Shown here: one piece after another, positions 1-6,573 of the stretch | How the letters are laid out: every line of letters begins with the position of its first letter | Numbering within the stretch: the first letter of the stretch is position 1 | Assembly (NCBI GenBank): GCA_903879975.1 | Contig: CAIRNL010000628.1 | Location: forward strand, 1 to 13,566 | Direction of reading: 5' to 3' | Length of the DNA stretch: 13,566 bases | Origin: an uncultured Chloroflexota bacterium | Lineage (GTDB): Bacteria > Chloroflexota > Anaerolineae > Caldilineales > Caldilineaceae | Notes under the pieces: generated by a model | The model's input: the letters and a program-made list of their open reading frames with translations, nothing else | Told to the model about the DNA's origin: nothing | Database searches by the model: none | Made by a program: the position numbers and the translations under genes

Positions 1-370
1 CCTGCCACAACTCATCGGCATCCAGATAGGAAAGGCCATTAAAATGCACATCCTCTCGATAGATGAACCAACGATCGTCTGTGTGCATCCACGCCACCAG
101 ACCAACCAGCGTCACGACGAGAACAACGATCACCCAGAGGAGCCTGCTGCGCACAAAGCGCAGCAACGGGGCAAGATCGATGTGCGGCCAGGCGATACGC
201 CGCGCAGTCGACGCGTCGGGCAGCAGCGACTCGAAGTGACGCAGGTGGCGGCTGAAGTTCTGCCGGCGGCGTTGGCTGGCCCGGCTGCGCGCCGCAGCGT
301 TGTGCAAACGCGCAGGTTGCTCGCCTGGCCGCACGTTTTTTTTCAGTTTTGAATTCGGCGCCTTCCCCAT
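1..370 (-). CDS. ftsQ: Cell division protein FtsQ/DivIB, N-terminal part (runs off window)
   Basis: FtsQ is a single-pass divisome protein that connects early division proteins with the septal synthases FtsW and FtsI. The reading frame opens at an ATG (368-370) and continues without a stop to base 1, giving 123 visible residues; the C-terminal part lies outside the window. Visible are a strongly basic, Arg-rich cytoplasmic tail (about residues 1-74), one hydrophobic segment (about 77-95, LLWVIVVLVVTLVGLVAW) and then the start of a POTRA-like domain (VHFNGLSYLDADELWQ, about 108-123), which fits the family pattern. A long basic tail before the membrane segment is usual for FtsQ. The start is supported by an AGGA motif only 3 nt upstream, which is short spacing; the frame is open upstream to a stop at 437-439, so a slightly longer protein from a GTG or TTG is possible. 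Its place downstream of ddl matches the classic dcw order. Confidence 0.85.
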   Translation of the reverse strand, partial: MGKAPNSKLKKNVRPGEQPARLHNAAARSRASQRRRQNFSRHLRHFESLLPDASTARRIAWPHIDLAPLLRFVRSRLLWVIVVLVVTLVGLVAWMHTDDRWFIYREDVHFNGLSYLDADELWQ

Positions 371-479
371 GAATCCTGCTGCCACTCTCAACAAAAAATA
401 GTTCAACCGGCACAATCTCCGTTGACGTCCCTGCTCTCAGGAGCAAATTGTGCAGTGATTCGTCCCATGCGCTGTCAGG
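371..479 (-). other. 109-nt gap between ddl and ftsQ
   Basis: This is the largest space between genes in the window. Read on the minus strand it contains a small hairpin (TGCTC-CTGA-GAGCA, around 430-443) that has no T-tract directly after it, and a separate T-run (around 393-398) shortly before ftsQ. Neither forms a convincing terminator, and I find no -35/-10 pair with good spacing. A promoter for ftsQ and its downstream neighbours could sit here, but the sequence does not show it clearly. A 21-codon open frame beginning at an ATG (466-468) is present, without support. Confidence 0.4.
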
Positions 480-487
480 TCAGGTAC
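475..487. repeat. 13-bp direct repeat, copy at the ddl stop
   Basis: TCAGGTCAGGTAC on the plus strand, containing the stop codon of ddl. An identical copy lies at 1583-1595 at the end of murB, so the two copies bracket ddl. Confidence 0.6.
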
Positions 488-1562
488 GGGCCGTGCTGTT
501 GGCCTGGCGATCGGCATGCATCTCCATCGCCAGCATGAGCAAGCGATCCACCAGTTCGGGGTATGGAATCCCCGTCGCTTCCCATAGCTTTGGATACATG
601 CTGATGCGCGTGAATCCAGGCATCGTGTTGATCTCGTTCAGGTACGTCGCCCCACTCTGGCCGTCCACCAAGAAATCGACGCGTGCCAAGCCGGCACAGT
701 CGAGTGCGCGGAAGGCACGCACGGCGGTGTCGCGCACTGCTGCCATCATCGCGTCGTCAATGGGTGCCGGGATGAGCAGGCGACTGCCCTCATTCTCGTA
801 CTTAGCGTTGTAGTCGTAGAACTCATTGGCTGGGATGATCTCGCCGGCAATACTCGCAACCGGCGCCTCGTTGCCCAACACGCTCACTTCGATTTCACGG
901 GCATGAGGAACCGCTTCCTCGACCAACAGCCTGCGGTCGAAATGCGCCGCCACATCCAGGGCCATGCTGAGTTGCTCCCGATTGCGCGCCTTGCTGACAC
1001 CCACACTGCTGCCCATATTGGCCGGTTTGACGAACAGCGGGTAACGCAGCGCCGCTTCGATCTCATTGGCAACGGTCTCACGCTCTGCCTGCCAGCGTCG
1101 GCGTAAGACGGTCACGTAATGCACCTGCGGCAGCCCGTACTGAGCAAACAACTGGCGAGCGATCACCTTGTCCATCGCAACGGCACTGGCCAGCACGCCC
1201 GATCCCACATACGGTATGTTCGCCATTTCCAGCAACCCCTGCACAGTACCATCCTCGCCATAGGGACCGTGCAATACTGGGAAAATGACGTCTACTGCGC
1301 TCAGTGACTGTTCTGCGGTCATAACCGGCAACAGCACTGCGGTCGATTCACCAGTTGTCGCCGGCAATTCACCCTGCACCCTGGCCGACAGGCGCACCCA
1401 CGCATCCGGCTGCTGCAGCCAGCGCCCTTCCGGTGTGATACCGATAGGCACAACCTCATGCCCAGCCAGGCGCAGCGCCTCCATGACGTTGCGCGCGCTG
1501 GCCAGGGACACCTCGTGTTCACTGCTGCGTCCCCCGAAAAGGACGCCCACTCGATAGTGCAT
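480..1562 (-). CDS. ddl: D-alanine--D-alanine ligase
   Basis: Cytoplasmic ATP-grasp enzyme that joins two D-alanines, giving the dipeptide that MurF adds to the peptidoglycan precursor. The 360-residue protein has the family landmarks in order: N-terminal GGRSSEHEVSLASA (10-23), HGPYGEDGTVQG (98-109), the ATP-grasp segment FVKPANMGSSVGVS (177-190), the omega loop FYDYNAKYE (248-256) and the Mg/ATP-binding LNEINTMPGFT (308-318). The Tyr-Lys pair in the omega loop is what D-Ala-D-Ala ligases carry, whereas vancomycin-resistance D-Ala-D-Lac ligases differ there. The start is the ATG at 1560-1562, immediately before HYRVGVLFGGRSSEHE, preceded by an AAGAGAG motif; a longer frame exists upstream but would overlap the end of murB and adds no conserved sequence. 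It lies 20 nt after murB, inside the operon. The length resembles the DdlA-type of about 360 residues rather than the shorter DdlB. Confidence 0.96.
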   Translation of the reverse strand: MHYRVGVLFGGRSSEHEVSLASARNVMEALRLAGHEVVPIGITPEGRWLQQPDAWVRLSARVQGELPATTGESTAVLLPVMTAEQSLSAVDVIFPVLHGPYGEDGTVQGLLEMANIPYVGSGVLASAVAMDKVIARQLFAQYGLPQVHYVTVLRRRWQAERETVANEIEAALRYPLFVKPANMGSSVGVSKARNREQLSMALDVAAHFDRRLLVEEAVPHAREIEVSVLGNEAPVASIAGEIIPANEFYDYNAKYENEGSRLLIPAPIDDAMMAAVRDTAVRAFRALDCAGLARVDFLVDGQSGATYLNEINTMPGFTRISMYPKLWEATGIPYPELVDRLLMLAMEMHADRQANSTART

Positions 1563-1582
1563 TCGCTCTCTTGATCCCACAC

Positions 1583-1595
1583 TCAGGTCAGGTAC
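1583..1595. repeat. 13-bp direct repeat, copy at the murB stop
   Basis: Second copy of TCAGGTCAGGTAC, containing the murB stop codon. murB uses the second TGA of the motif and ddl the first, so the same 13 bases end two successive genes in different reading frames. Confidence 0.6.
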
Positions 1596-2569
1596 TGGCC
1601 AGCAGGCCATTCCCCTACCAGTTGCACTTCCGGGCTAAGCTGCACGCCGAAGCGCTCTGCAACGATGCGCTGAACTACCTGGATCAGTGCGACGACATCA
1701 GCCGCCGTCGCACTGCCGGCGCCGCCCGGGTTGATAAAAAAGTTGGCGTGCTGCCGGCTCACCTGGATGCCTCCCACAGTGGCACCCTTCAGCCCAGCTG
1801 CCTCGATGAGCCGCCCGGCATAGTCGCCCGGCGGGTTGACAAAGGTGCTGCCCAGGCTTGGTTCCACCGGCTGCGAGTGGCGTCGCTCGTGCAGGTTGCG
1901 CTCGGCCAAGGCCGCAATCTCAGCGCCATCGCCGGGTGCCAGGCGAAAGTTTGCGCTCAGCACCACAGGTCCGAAACCACCCCGCACAGGAACCTGTGAT
2001 TTCAACATACTTGTACGATAGGCATACTGCAGGCGATCGGCTGGCACTTCGTCGATATCGCCGTAACTGTCCATGACCATCGCGTTGTACAGGTTGTCCT
2101 TGACTGCAGCGCCGTATGCACCCGCATTGTTCACTACAGCGCCCCCCACCGTACCAGGCAGGCTGACTGCCCACTCCAGCCCTGTCAGGCCAGCCGCAAC
2201 AGTACGCCGTGCCAGACCGGCCATGCTCACGCCACCTTCGGCAAAAACGAAAGGCCGGTCATCCTGCGGGAAGACGCAGCATGGCGCCTCGTCAATTCGC
2301 ACCTGCCGGCATCGGTTGTAGATCACGAGTCCGCACAACCCAGCATCGCTGATGAGCACATTGCTGCCGCCACCGAGCAGGTAATAGGGCAGTTCGACTG
2401 AGCGCGCCCAGCGCACCAGACGTATGAGTTGGTCAACCTTTGCCACGGCAGCAAAGTACTCGGCTGGCCCACCAACCTTCATCGTCGTGTACGGGGCCAG
2501 CGGCACCTGTCTACGTATCGACACACCGAAGCGCTCCGGCACACTCAGATCGACTGCGGGTGATCTCAT
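1583..2569 (-). CDS. murB: UDP-N-acetylenolpyruvoylglucosamine reductase (type II-like)
   Basis: FAD enzyme that reduces UDP-GlcNAc-enolpyruvate with NADPH to UDP-MurNAc, the second committed step of peptidoglycan synthesis, in the cytoplasm. The 328-residue protein shows the FAD-binding motifs YTTMKVGGPAEY (27-38), LLGGGSNVLISD (64-75) and LPGTVGGAVVNNAGAYG (137-153), then YAYRTSMLK (182-190), GSTFVNPPGD with the probable catalytic Ser at 241, SRQHANFFIN (271-280) and a terminal LSPEVQLVG with the likely catalytic Glu at 314. The short C-terminal domain fits type II enzymes. Two in-frame ATGs are possible: 2573-2575 and 2567-2569. I prefer 2567-2569 because a GAGG motif (2578-2581, overlapping the murC stop) is 8 nt away; the other start adds only Met-Val. 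The start is about 10 nt after murC, suggesting coupled translation. The usual basic residue after GSxF is Val here. Confidence 0.95.
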   Translation of the reverse strand: MRSPAVDLSVPERFGVSIRRQVPLAPYTTMKVGGPAEYFAAVAKVDQLIRLVRWARSVELPYYLLGGGSNVLISDAGLCGLVIYNRCRQVRIDEAPCCVFPQDDRPFVFAEGGVSMAGLARRTVAAGLTGLEWAVSLPGTVGGAVVNNAGAYGAAVKDNLYNAMVMDSYGDIDEVPADRLQYAYRTSMLKSQVPVRGGFGPVVLSANFRLAPGDGAEIAALAERNLHERRHSQPVEPSLGSTFVNPPGDYAGRLIEAAGLKGATVGGIQVSRQHANFFINPGGAGSATAADVVALIQVVQRIVAERFGVQLSPEVQLVGEWPAGQYLT

Positions 2570-2579
2570 GACCATGACC

Positions 2580-4031
2580 TCACCCGCTCCGGCGCCGCAG
2601 CGCATCCAGCAGCCACTCGCCCACCTTGAAGCTGTCACCGGCGCCGAGCGTGATCACCACGTCGCCAGGCGCAACCTGCTCGGTCAGATAGGCCGTCACC
2701 GCACGTAGGTCACCGATGTACTGAATGGCCCTGTGCGAGCTGGCAGCGACCAGTTCTCGGGCATGTACGCTGCCGTCGTCAGCCTCGCGCGCGGCATAGA
2801 TATCGGTGACAATGACCTGATCGGCCGCGTCAAAGCTGTCGCCCATACGATAGAGCATGTGGCGCGTGCGGCTGAACGTATGTGGCTGAAAAATCGCCCA
2901 AATGCGCTGGTCCGGGTAACGGCGCCGTGCAGCAGCCAGCGTCGCCTCAATTTCTGTCGGATGATGGGCATAGTCGTCGATGACTACGATTGCGCTTACT
3001 TCACCCTTCCACTCAAAGCGCCGAGCCGAGCCGCGGTAGCCACGCAGTGCAGCCAGAGCGTCAACCAACGGTACACCGCACGAAGTCCCCACCGCTAGAG
3101 ACGCCAGCGCGTTGCACACGTTGTGCAGGCCGGGCAAGGCGAGTTCGAGCCGGCCGCTGGGCGCGTTCCACCAGACCAGGTCCGCCTCTATGCCGAGGCC
3201 GGGCAGCGAGCGCAGGTTGACTGCACGCAGATCGGCGGCCTCCTCCAGGCCATAGCCGATCCAGCGCGGCCCGCGCGACGACGCATAGGTATAAACCTGT
3301 CGCACACCCTCATCGTCAACACAGGCGACGACCAGCCCTTCGCGATCAACGCCGTCAGTGAACTGCATGAATGCGCGTCGGAAACTGGCGGGCGTGGGGT
3401 AGCAATCCGGGTGATCCCACTCGACGTTCGTGATGACGGCAATTGCCGGCCTCAGTCCCAGGAACATACGATCGTACTCGTCGGCCTCGATGACGAATTC
3501 AGGCGCCGTACCGGCTGCGCCGTTCCCATAGCCGGGCACCTCCGATCCTACGACGTAACCGCAGTCGATCCCCCCGCTGCGCAGCACGTGCATGATCATG
3601 GCCGTGGTCGTCGTCTTGCCGTGCGCGCCGGCCACCGCAATGACGCGACGATTGGCAAGCAAGGCAGGCAGGAACTCGCTGCGTTTGACCACCGGCATGC
3701 CCAGCGCCTCAGCGGTGCGCCGCTCCGGGTTCTGCGCGTCCACGGCGCTGCTGATCAGCACTACGTCCGGACGCTCGGCAGGCAGCAGGTCGGCGAGATT
3801 CTGCGCAATCTGGCCGTTCAGAACCTGCGCACCCAGTTCCTGAAGTCGTTGGGTAGCGGGACCCGCCTGGCGGTCACTGCCAGCCACGCGGATACCCTGC
3901 TCCAACAGCACGGTTGCAATTGCGCTCAGGCCTGCTCCACCGATACCGATCAGGTAGACACGCAGTGTTTGATCTCGATTGGCCAGCCGGTCCTGCCAGG
4001 TGCCCGGCGCGTATGCTTGGTTCGTATCCAT
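2580..4031 (-). CDS. murC: UDP-N-acetylmuramate--L-alanine ligase
   Basis: First of the ATP-dependent Mur ligases; it adds L-Ala to UDP-MurNAc in the cytoplasm. The 483-residue protein has a nucleotide-sugar-binding N-domain beginning YLIGIGGAGLSAIA (26-39), the ATP P-loop AGAHGKTTTT (134-143), EADEYD (182-187), NVEWDHPD (202-209), GLHNVCNALA (301-310), RRFE (337-340), the MurC-specific DDYAHHPTE (352-360) and FQPHTFSRT (381-389), and ends with LGAGDSFKVGEW. GIGGxGLS and DDYAHHPTE separate it from MurD, MurE and MurF. The ATG at 4029-4031 gives about 23 residues before the first strand; the ribosome binding site is weak (GAG close to the start), which may be offset by an 11-codon open frame ending 4 nt upstream. 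The gene follows a 58-nt gap, so this is a place where a secondary promoter or re-initiation might act. Length is typical. Confidence 0.97.
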   Translation of the reverse strand: MDTNQAYAPGTWQDRLANRDQTLRVYLIGIGGAGLSAIATVLLEQGIRVAGSDRQAGPATQRLQELGAQVLNGQIAQNLADLLPAERPDVVLISSAVDAQNPERRTAEALGMPVVKRSEFLPALLANRRVIAVAGAHGKTTTTAMIMHVLRSGGIDCGYVVGSEVPGYGNGAAGTAPEFVIEADEYDRMFLGLRPAIAVITNVEWDHPDCYPTPASFRRAFMQFTDGVDREGLVVACVDDEGVRQVYTYASSRGPRWIGYGLEEAADLRAVNLRSLPGLGIEADLVWWNAPSGRLELALPGLHNVCNALASLAVGTSCGVPLVDALAALRGYRGSARRFEWKGEVSAIVVIDDYAHHPTEIEATLAAARRRYPDQRIWAIFQPHTFSRTRHMLYRMGDSFDAADQVIVTDIYAAREADDGSVHARELVAASSHRAIQYIGDLRAVTAYLTEQVAPGDVVITLGAGDSFKVGEWLLDALRRRSG

Positions 4032-4035
4032 AAGC

Positions 4036-4071
4036 TCAGTCGGTTACGTGACGAAATTCCCAGAAAAACAT
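4036..4071 (-). CDS. Possible 11-codon leader ORF before murC
   Basis: In the 58-nt gap (4032-4089) between the 178-residue membrane protein gene and murC, an ATG at 4069-4071 opens a frame reading MFFWEFRHVTD that ends with TGA at 4036-4038, only 4 nt before the murC ATG. The sequence before it (GGCGAAG) is at best a weak ribosome binding site. Termination so near the murC start could let ribosomes re-initiate where the murC signal is poor. A chance open frame is equally plausible; there is no conservation evidence. Confidence 0.2.
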   Translation of the reverse strand: MFFWEFRHVTD

Positions 4072-4074
4072 CTT

Positions 4075-4090
4075 CGCCACTCGTCCTACT
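4075..4090. repeat. CGYCACT-type units at the end of the 178-residue membrane gene
   Basis: CGCCACT followed by a unit with a two-base insertion (CGTCCTACT) on the plus strand, reaching the first base of the stop codon of the CvpA-like copy B gene. Similar in core to the heptamers at 5303-5316 and 8526-8553. Confidence 0.35.
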
Positions 4091-4626
4091 CACCGAATCA
4101 CGCGAACGATCAATAAAACAGTTGCCGGGATCGCCCAGTAAAAGGAACTAGGAAAGATCGTCTGTGGCAGCATGCCGAGCAAGAAAGTACCTGTGGGCGT
4201 CAACGCTCCTGTCAATAGATTGAACGGATAGGCATAGGAGTCTGCGTAGTACCACAGCGTGCCTGCAATCAGATAGCCATTCAACGCGCCAACAGCGAAT
4301 CCAGCTGAGAGACCCAAACACCCCAGGATGCGGTTGCTGCTGAAGTCAAAGGTCTTGCCCTGATAGGTCAGTACGATGATCAGCCCCAAAAAGAGTACAA
4401 TCAACACAAAGACCAGTTCGTTGATGCGAGCCGTATCGGCGCCAAAAAATCTGGAGGCCCCCTCCACGGCGCGCTGAATCCAGCCTTGTTCTGCGGCAAA
4501 CCCCAGCACCGCCACCACATACATGAAGATGATCGAGTTGCCCAGCTCCCGATTCGACCCACGCACCACCCCAATGAATGCGAAGATCACAACGACAGAA
4601 TAGAAGAGAATTTCGATCGGACCCAT
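4090..4626 (-). CDS. Small multi-pass membrane protein, CvpA-like (copy B)
   Basis: Not a standard dcw gene. The 178-residue product is very hydrophobic, with membrane segments at about residues 6-22, 29-45, 68-87, 101-126 and 163-176. After the first segment comes G-V-V-RG-SNREL (19-28), and the fourth contains LGLSAGFAVGALNG (104-117). A short first helix followed by GxxRGxxxEL and a later Gly-rich helix is the pattern of CvpA (colicin V production protein) family membrane proteins; I infer membership at moderate confidence. The next gene upstream has the same layout and shares RGxxxEL, so the two look like divergent paralogs. The start is the ATG at 4624-4626, with GAGGGA 7 nt upstream and 19 nt after the preceding stop; an earlier GTG- or TTG-type extension adds a polar 18-residue stretch that would disrupt the N-terminal helix. 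Function unknown; operon position suggests a role in cell-wall synthesis or division at the membrane. Confidence 0.85.
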   Translation of the reverse strand: MGPIEILFYSVVVIFAFIGVVRGSNRELGNSIIFMYVVAVLGFAAEQGWIQRAVEGASRFFGADTARINELVFVLIVLFLGLIIVLTYQGKTFDFSSNRILGCLGLSAGFAVGALNGYLIAGTLWYYADSYAYPFNLLTGALTPTGTFLLGMLPQTIFPSSFYWAIPATVLLIVRVIR

Positions 4627-4645
4627 GCGACGTTCCCTCAAGTCT

Positions 4646-5299
4646 CTAGCGCTTTGCGCTCCGGCGCACGGGCCAGGCAATCAGCACCAGCAGCAGCGTA
4701 ATCATGATCAACCAGACGGGCGGCGGCAGGGGCTGCACCCACTGCCAGAAATTCTGAGCTGTCGTCACTAACACTCGCCACAGTTCACCGACGAGCACGA
4801 ACAGAGCATTGAGCGGCGGTTTTTCCTCCTGCTCGGCTGGAATCGCCGTCAGAACTTGCCCTAACACCGGGAGCAGAAGTGCCGCAAAGACCAGACCGTT
4901 GGCCAATCCCAAGAGCACGGCAGAAAACTTGTGTTTGCCACGCCGCACGATCTTCGGGTCGCTCGTTGCGATGAACGTTAACAGCACGATGACCGCCCAG
5001 ACAAGAAACAAGAAACCATTTTGATTCTCGTCGGTGATCACGTTAGGTGCTTCAGAGACCGCTTGCAGCGCATCCTCGGCGCCACCCGTCAGCCCACCCG
5101 AACGGACGAGCACCACGAACTTACCGACGAAGTTCGTCATGCGCACGACGATAGAGCCACTCTCCTGGAGCAGCACCCAACTCACGACTGTCACGATCAA
5201 TAAGGTCAACTCGGGCCAGACACCGCGACGATAGCCCAGCCAGCCAAAGAAAAACAGATAGAGCACAAAAGCGATGAGTATCTGCGTTTCTGTCGTCAT
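4646..5299 (-). CDS. Multi-pass membrane protein, CvpA-like (copy A)
   Basis: A 217-residue membrane protein without a known dcw counterpart. Hydrophobic segments lie at about 6-22, 29-45, 96-112, 126-150 and 194-211. The first is followed by FGWLGYRRGVWPEL (18-31), which has the GxxRGxxxEL signature seen in CvpA-type proteins and in the next gene, and the fourth reads LLGLANGLVFAA (129-140), parallel to the Gly-rich helix of that gene. Between segments 2 and 3 is a polar stretch of about 45 residues (52-95), and between 4 and 5 another with QEEKPP. The C-terminus is a basic tail (RRSAKR). The ATG (5297-5299) overlaps the murG stop as ATGA; the ribosome binding site is poor, so translation is probably coupled to murG. 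I infer the CvpA relation from topology and motif only. Role unknown; it may form a hetero-oligomer with its neighbour. Confidence 0.88.
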   Translation of the reverse strand: MTTETQILIAFVLYLFFFGWLGYRRGVWPELTLLIVTVVSWVLLQESGSIVVRMTNFVGKFVVLVRSGGLTGGAEDALQAVSEAPNVITDENQNGFLFLVWAVIVLLTFIATSDPKIVRRGKHKFSAVLLGLANGLVFAALLLPVLGQVLTAIPAEQEEKPPLNALFVLVGELWRVLVTTAQNFWQWVQPLPPPVWLIMITLLLVLIAWPVRRSAKR

Positions 5300-6573
5300 T
5301 GTCGTGACTCGTCACTCTTCTGGGGCGATGCCAACATCACAATCTCCTGAGCAATTCGCAGTGCTGCATCCGGTTTTGCGAGTTCGGCAAGTGCCGTCTC
5401 CATCTGCTGGCGCTGCTCGCGGTCACCCAGCAGTGCCCACACAGTCGGCGCCAGTTGCGCCGCCAAATCTGCGTCCTCCACAATGACAGCCGCCCCACGG
5501 TTCGCCAGCACGCGGGCGTTGTCCATCTGGTTGACGCTGGCAAGCGGCACCAGGATCGACGGCAGGTGCGTCACCGGCAACTCACCCAGCGTGCTTGCCC
5601 CTGCACGTGCCACTGAAAGGTCGGCAGCAGCCAGTGCCAGCGGCATCGCCTCGTGCAGATAGGCCACTGCGTGGTAGCGGAGCTGCAGATCTGGCGGCAG
5701 CGGGTGTTCGTTCCGCCAGGCCTCGTACAGCGGCCAGTCGCGCGTACCGACGACATGAAGCACCTGGAGCGCAGGCAACAGCTGCGGCAACCCTTCCCAA
5801 GTCGCCTGGTTGATCACCCGCGCCCCGCTCGAACCACCCCATACCAACAGCAGCGGCAACACCCTGCCATCCGGCTCCGTCAACGTCACAGACAACTCCG
5901 CAGCCAGCCTCTGCCGCGCCTGCGAGCGGTCGTGTGCAGCTACCACCAGTTCACGACGGACGGGGTAACCGGTGACTACGGCCTTCCCGGCCGGTGCCAG
6001 GCCACCAAACCAGCCGGCTGCCTCAGGAAAGCTGACCGCCACCCGGGTCGCCAGCTTGCTCAGCCAGCGAATTGCATGGCCCGGCGACATATCCGGCAGA
6101 TAGATCAGCACCGGGATTTTGCACATTGCGCAGGCCACAACCACCGGCCCACACACATAGCCCCCCGTCACAAAACAGACATCCGGCCCAAAACGATCGA
6201 CAATCGCCAGGCTCTGACGCACACCGGCCACCATGCGCCCCACGTTGTGCGCCACCTTGACCGGGTTGGCGATCCGCAGTTGGCCGGTGCGGATCGCAAC
6301 ATAGGCGATCCCGGCGCGTTCCACCAAGCCTTTCTCCATGCCGCCCTGGCTACCGACCCACAGCAGATCGACTGTGGCCGAATCCGTGCCAGCAGGACGA
6401 TCATGGGTTGCCGCCGCCCTTGGTTCGGCTGGAACTGCTGCGCACGCGCCCGTCGTCCACACTGGGGTGGCGCGGGGTAGTCGACTGGTAGCTGCCAGCC
6501 CGAGCTGTGCTACGACGGCCAGGGCGGGATAGACGTGACCGCCCGTTCCCCCGCCTGAGATCAACACGTTCAT
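5296..6573 (-). CDS. murG: UDP-GlcNAc--lipid I GlcNAc transferase, with N-terminal insertion
   Basis: Peripheral membrane GT-B glycosyltransferase that adds GlcNAc to lipid I, forming lipid II. The N-terminus ISGGGTGGHVYPALAVVAQL (5-24) holds the family's GGTGGH motif with the catalytic His at 13. Also visible are GGYVCGPVV (137-145), VTGYPVRRE (200-208), WGGSSGARVIN (245-255, normally GGSQGA), ARAGASTLGE (322-331) and NQMDNA (348-353). At 425 residues it is about 60 longer than usual. Most of the excess is an Ala/Pro/Thr-rich insertion at about 25-67 between the first helix and the second strand (LLWVGSQGGME, 70-80). The acceptor-domain HEQN signature is replaced by YLPD (158-161). The start is firm: ATG at 6571-6573 with AGGAAGG 7 nt upstream, although this lies well inside ftsW. 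The stop overlaps the next start as ATGA. Confidence 0.95.
   Translation of the reverse strand: MNVLISGGGTGGHVYPALAVVAQLGLAATSRLPRATPVWTTGACAAVPAEPRAAATHDRPAGTDSATVDLLWVGSQGGMEKGLVERAGIAYVAIRTGQLRIANPVKVAHNVGRMVAGVRQSLAIVDRFGPDVCFVTGGYVCGPVVVACAMCKIPVLIYLPDMSPGHAIRWLSKLATRVAVSFPEAAGWFGGLAPAGKAVVTGYPVRRELVVAAHDRSQARQRLAAELSVTLTEPDGRVLPLLLVWGGSSGARVINQATWEGLPQLLPALQVLHVVGTRDWPLYEAWRNEHPLPPDLQLRYHAVAYLHEAMPLALAAADLSVARAGASTLGELPVTHLPSILVPLASVNQMDNARVLANRGAAVIVEDADLAAQLAPTVWALLGDREQRQQMETALAELAKPDAALRIAQEIVMLASPQKSDESRQ
5303..5316. repeat. Two CGTSACT heptamers at the end of murG
   Basis: CGTGACT followed by CGTCACT on the plus strand, just before the murG stop codon in transcription order. It encodes the final SDESRQ of MurG and has the same seven-base period and core as the repeat in murD. 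Confidence 0.4.

Noticed and set aside
430..443. Hairpin between ddl and ftsQ as a terminator
   Set aside because: The stem is only about 5 bp and no T-tract follows it directly, so the operon probably continues into ftsQ.
39..446. 135-residue open frame on the minus strand at the ftsQ position
   Set aside because: It is a shifted frame over ftsQ: Arg/Ala/Cys-rich with no recognisable domain, while the ftsQ frame shows a membrane segment and POTRA start.
3123..4151. 342-residue open frame on the plus strand opposite murC
   Set aside because: Antisense to the well-conserved murC; composition is that of a mirror frame in GC-rich DNA and no motif is visible.
4627..4680. Upstream extension of the 178-residue membrane protein by 18 residues
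   Set aside because: It overlaps the previous gene, is polar, and the ATG at 4624-4626 has a clear GAGGGA site.
6168..6404. 78-residue open frame starting at the ftsW stop (ATGA)
   Set aside because: It is a shifted frame within murG; the ATGA looks like a coupling signal but the product has no sensible sequence and murG already starts upstream.
5653..6480. 275-residue open frame on the plus strand opposite murG
   Set aside because: Antisense shadow rich in His, Arg and Pro with no ribosome binding site or domain.
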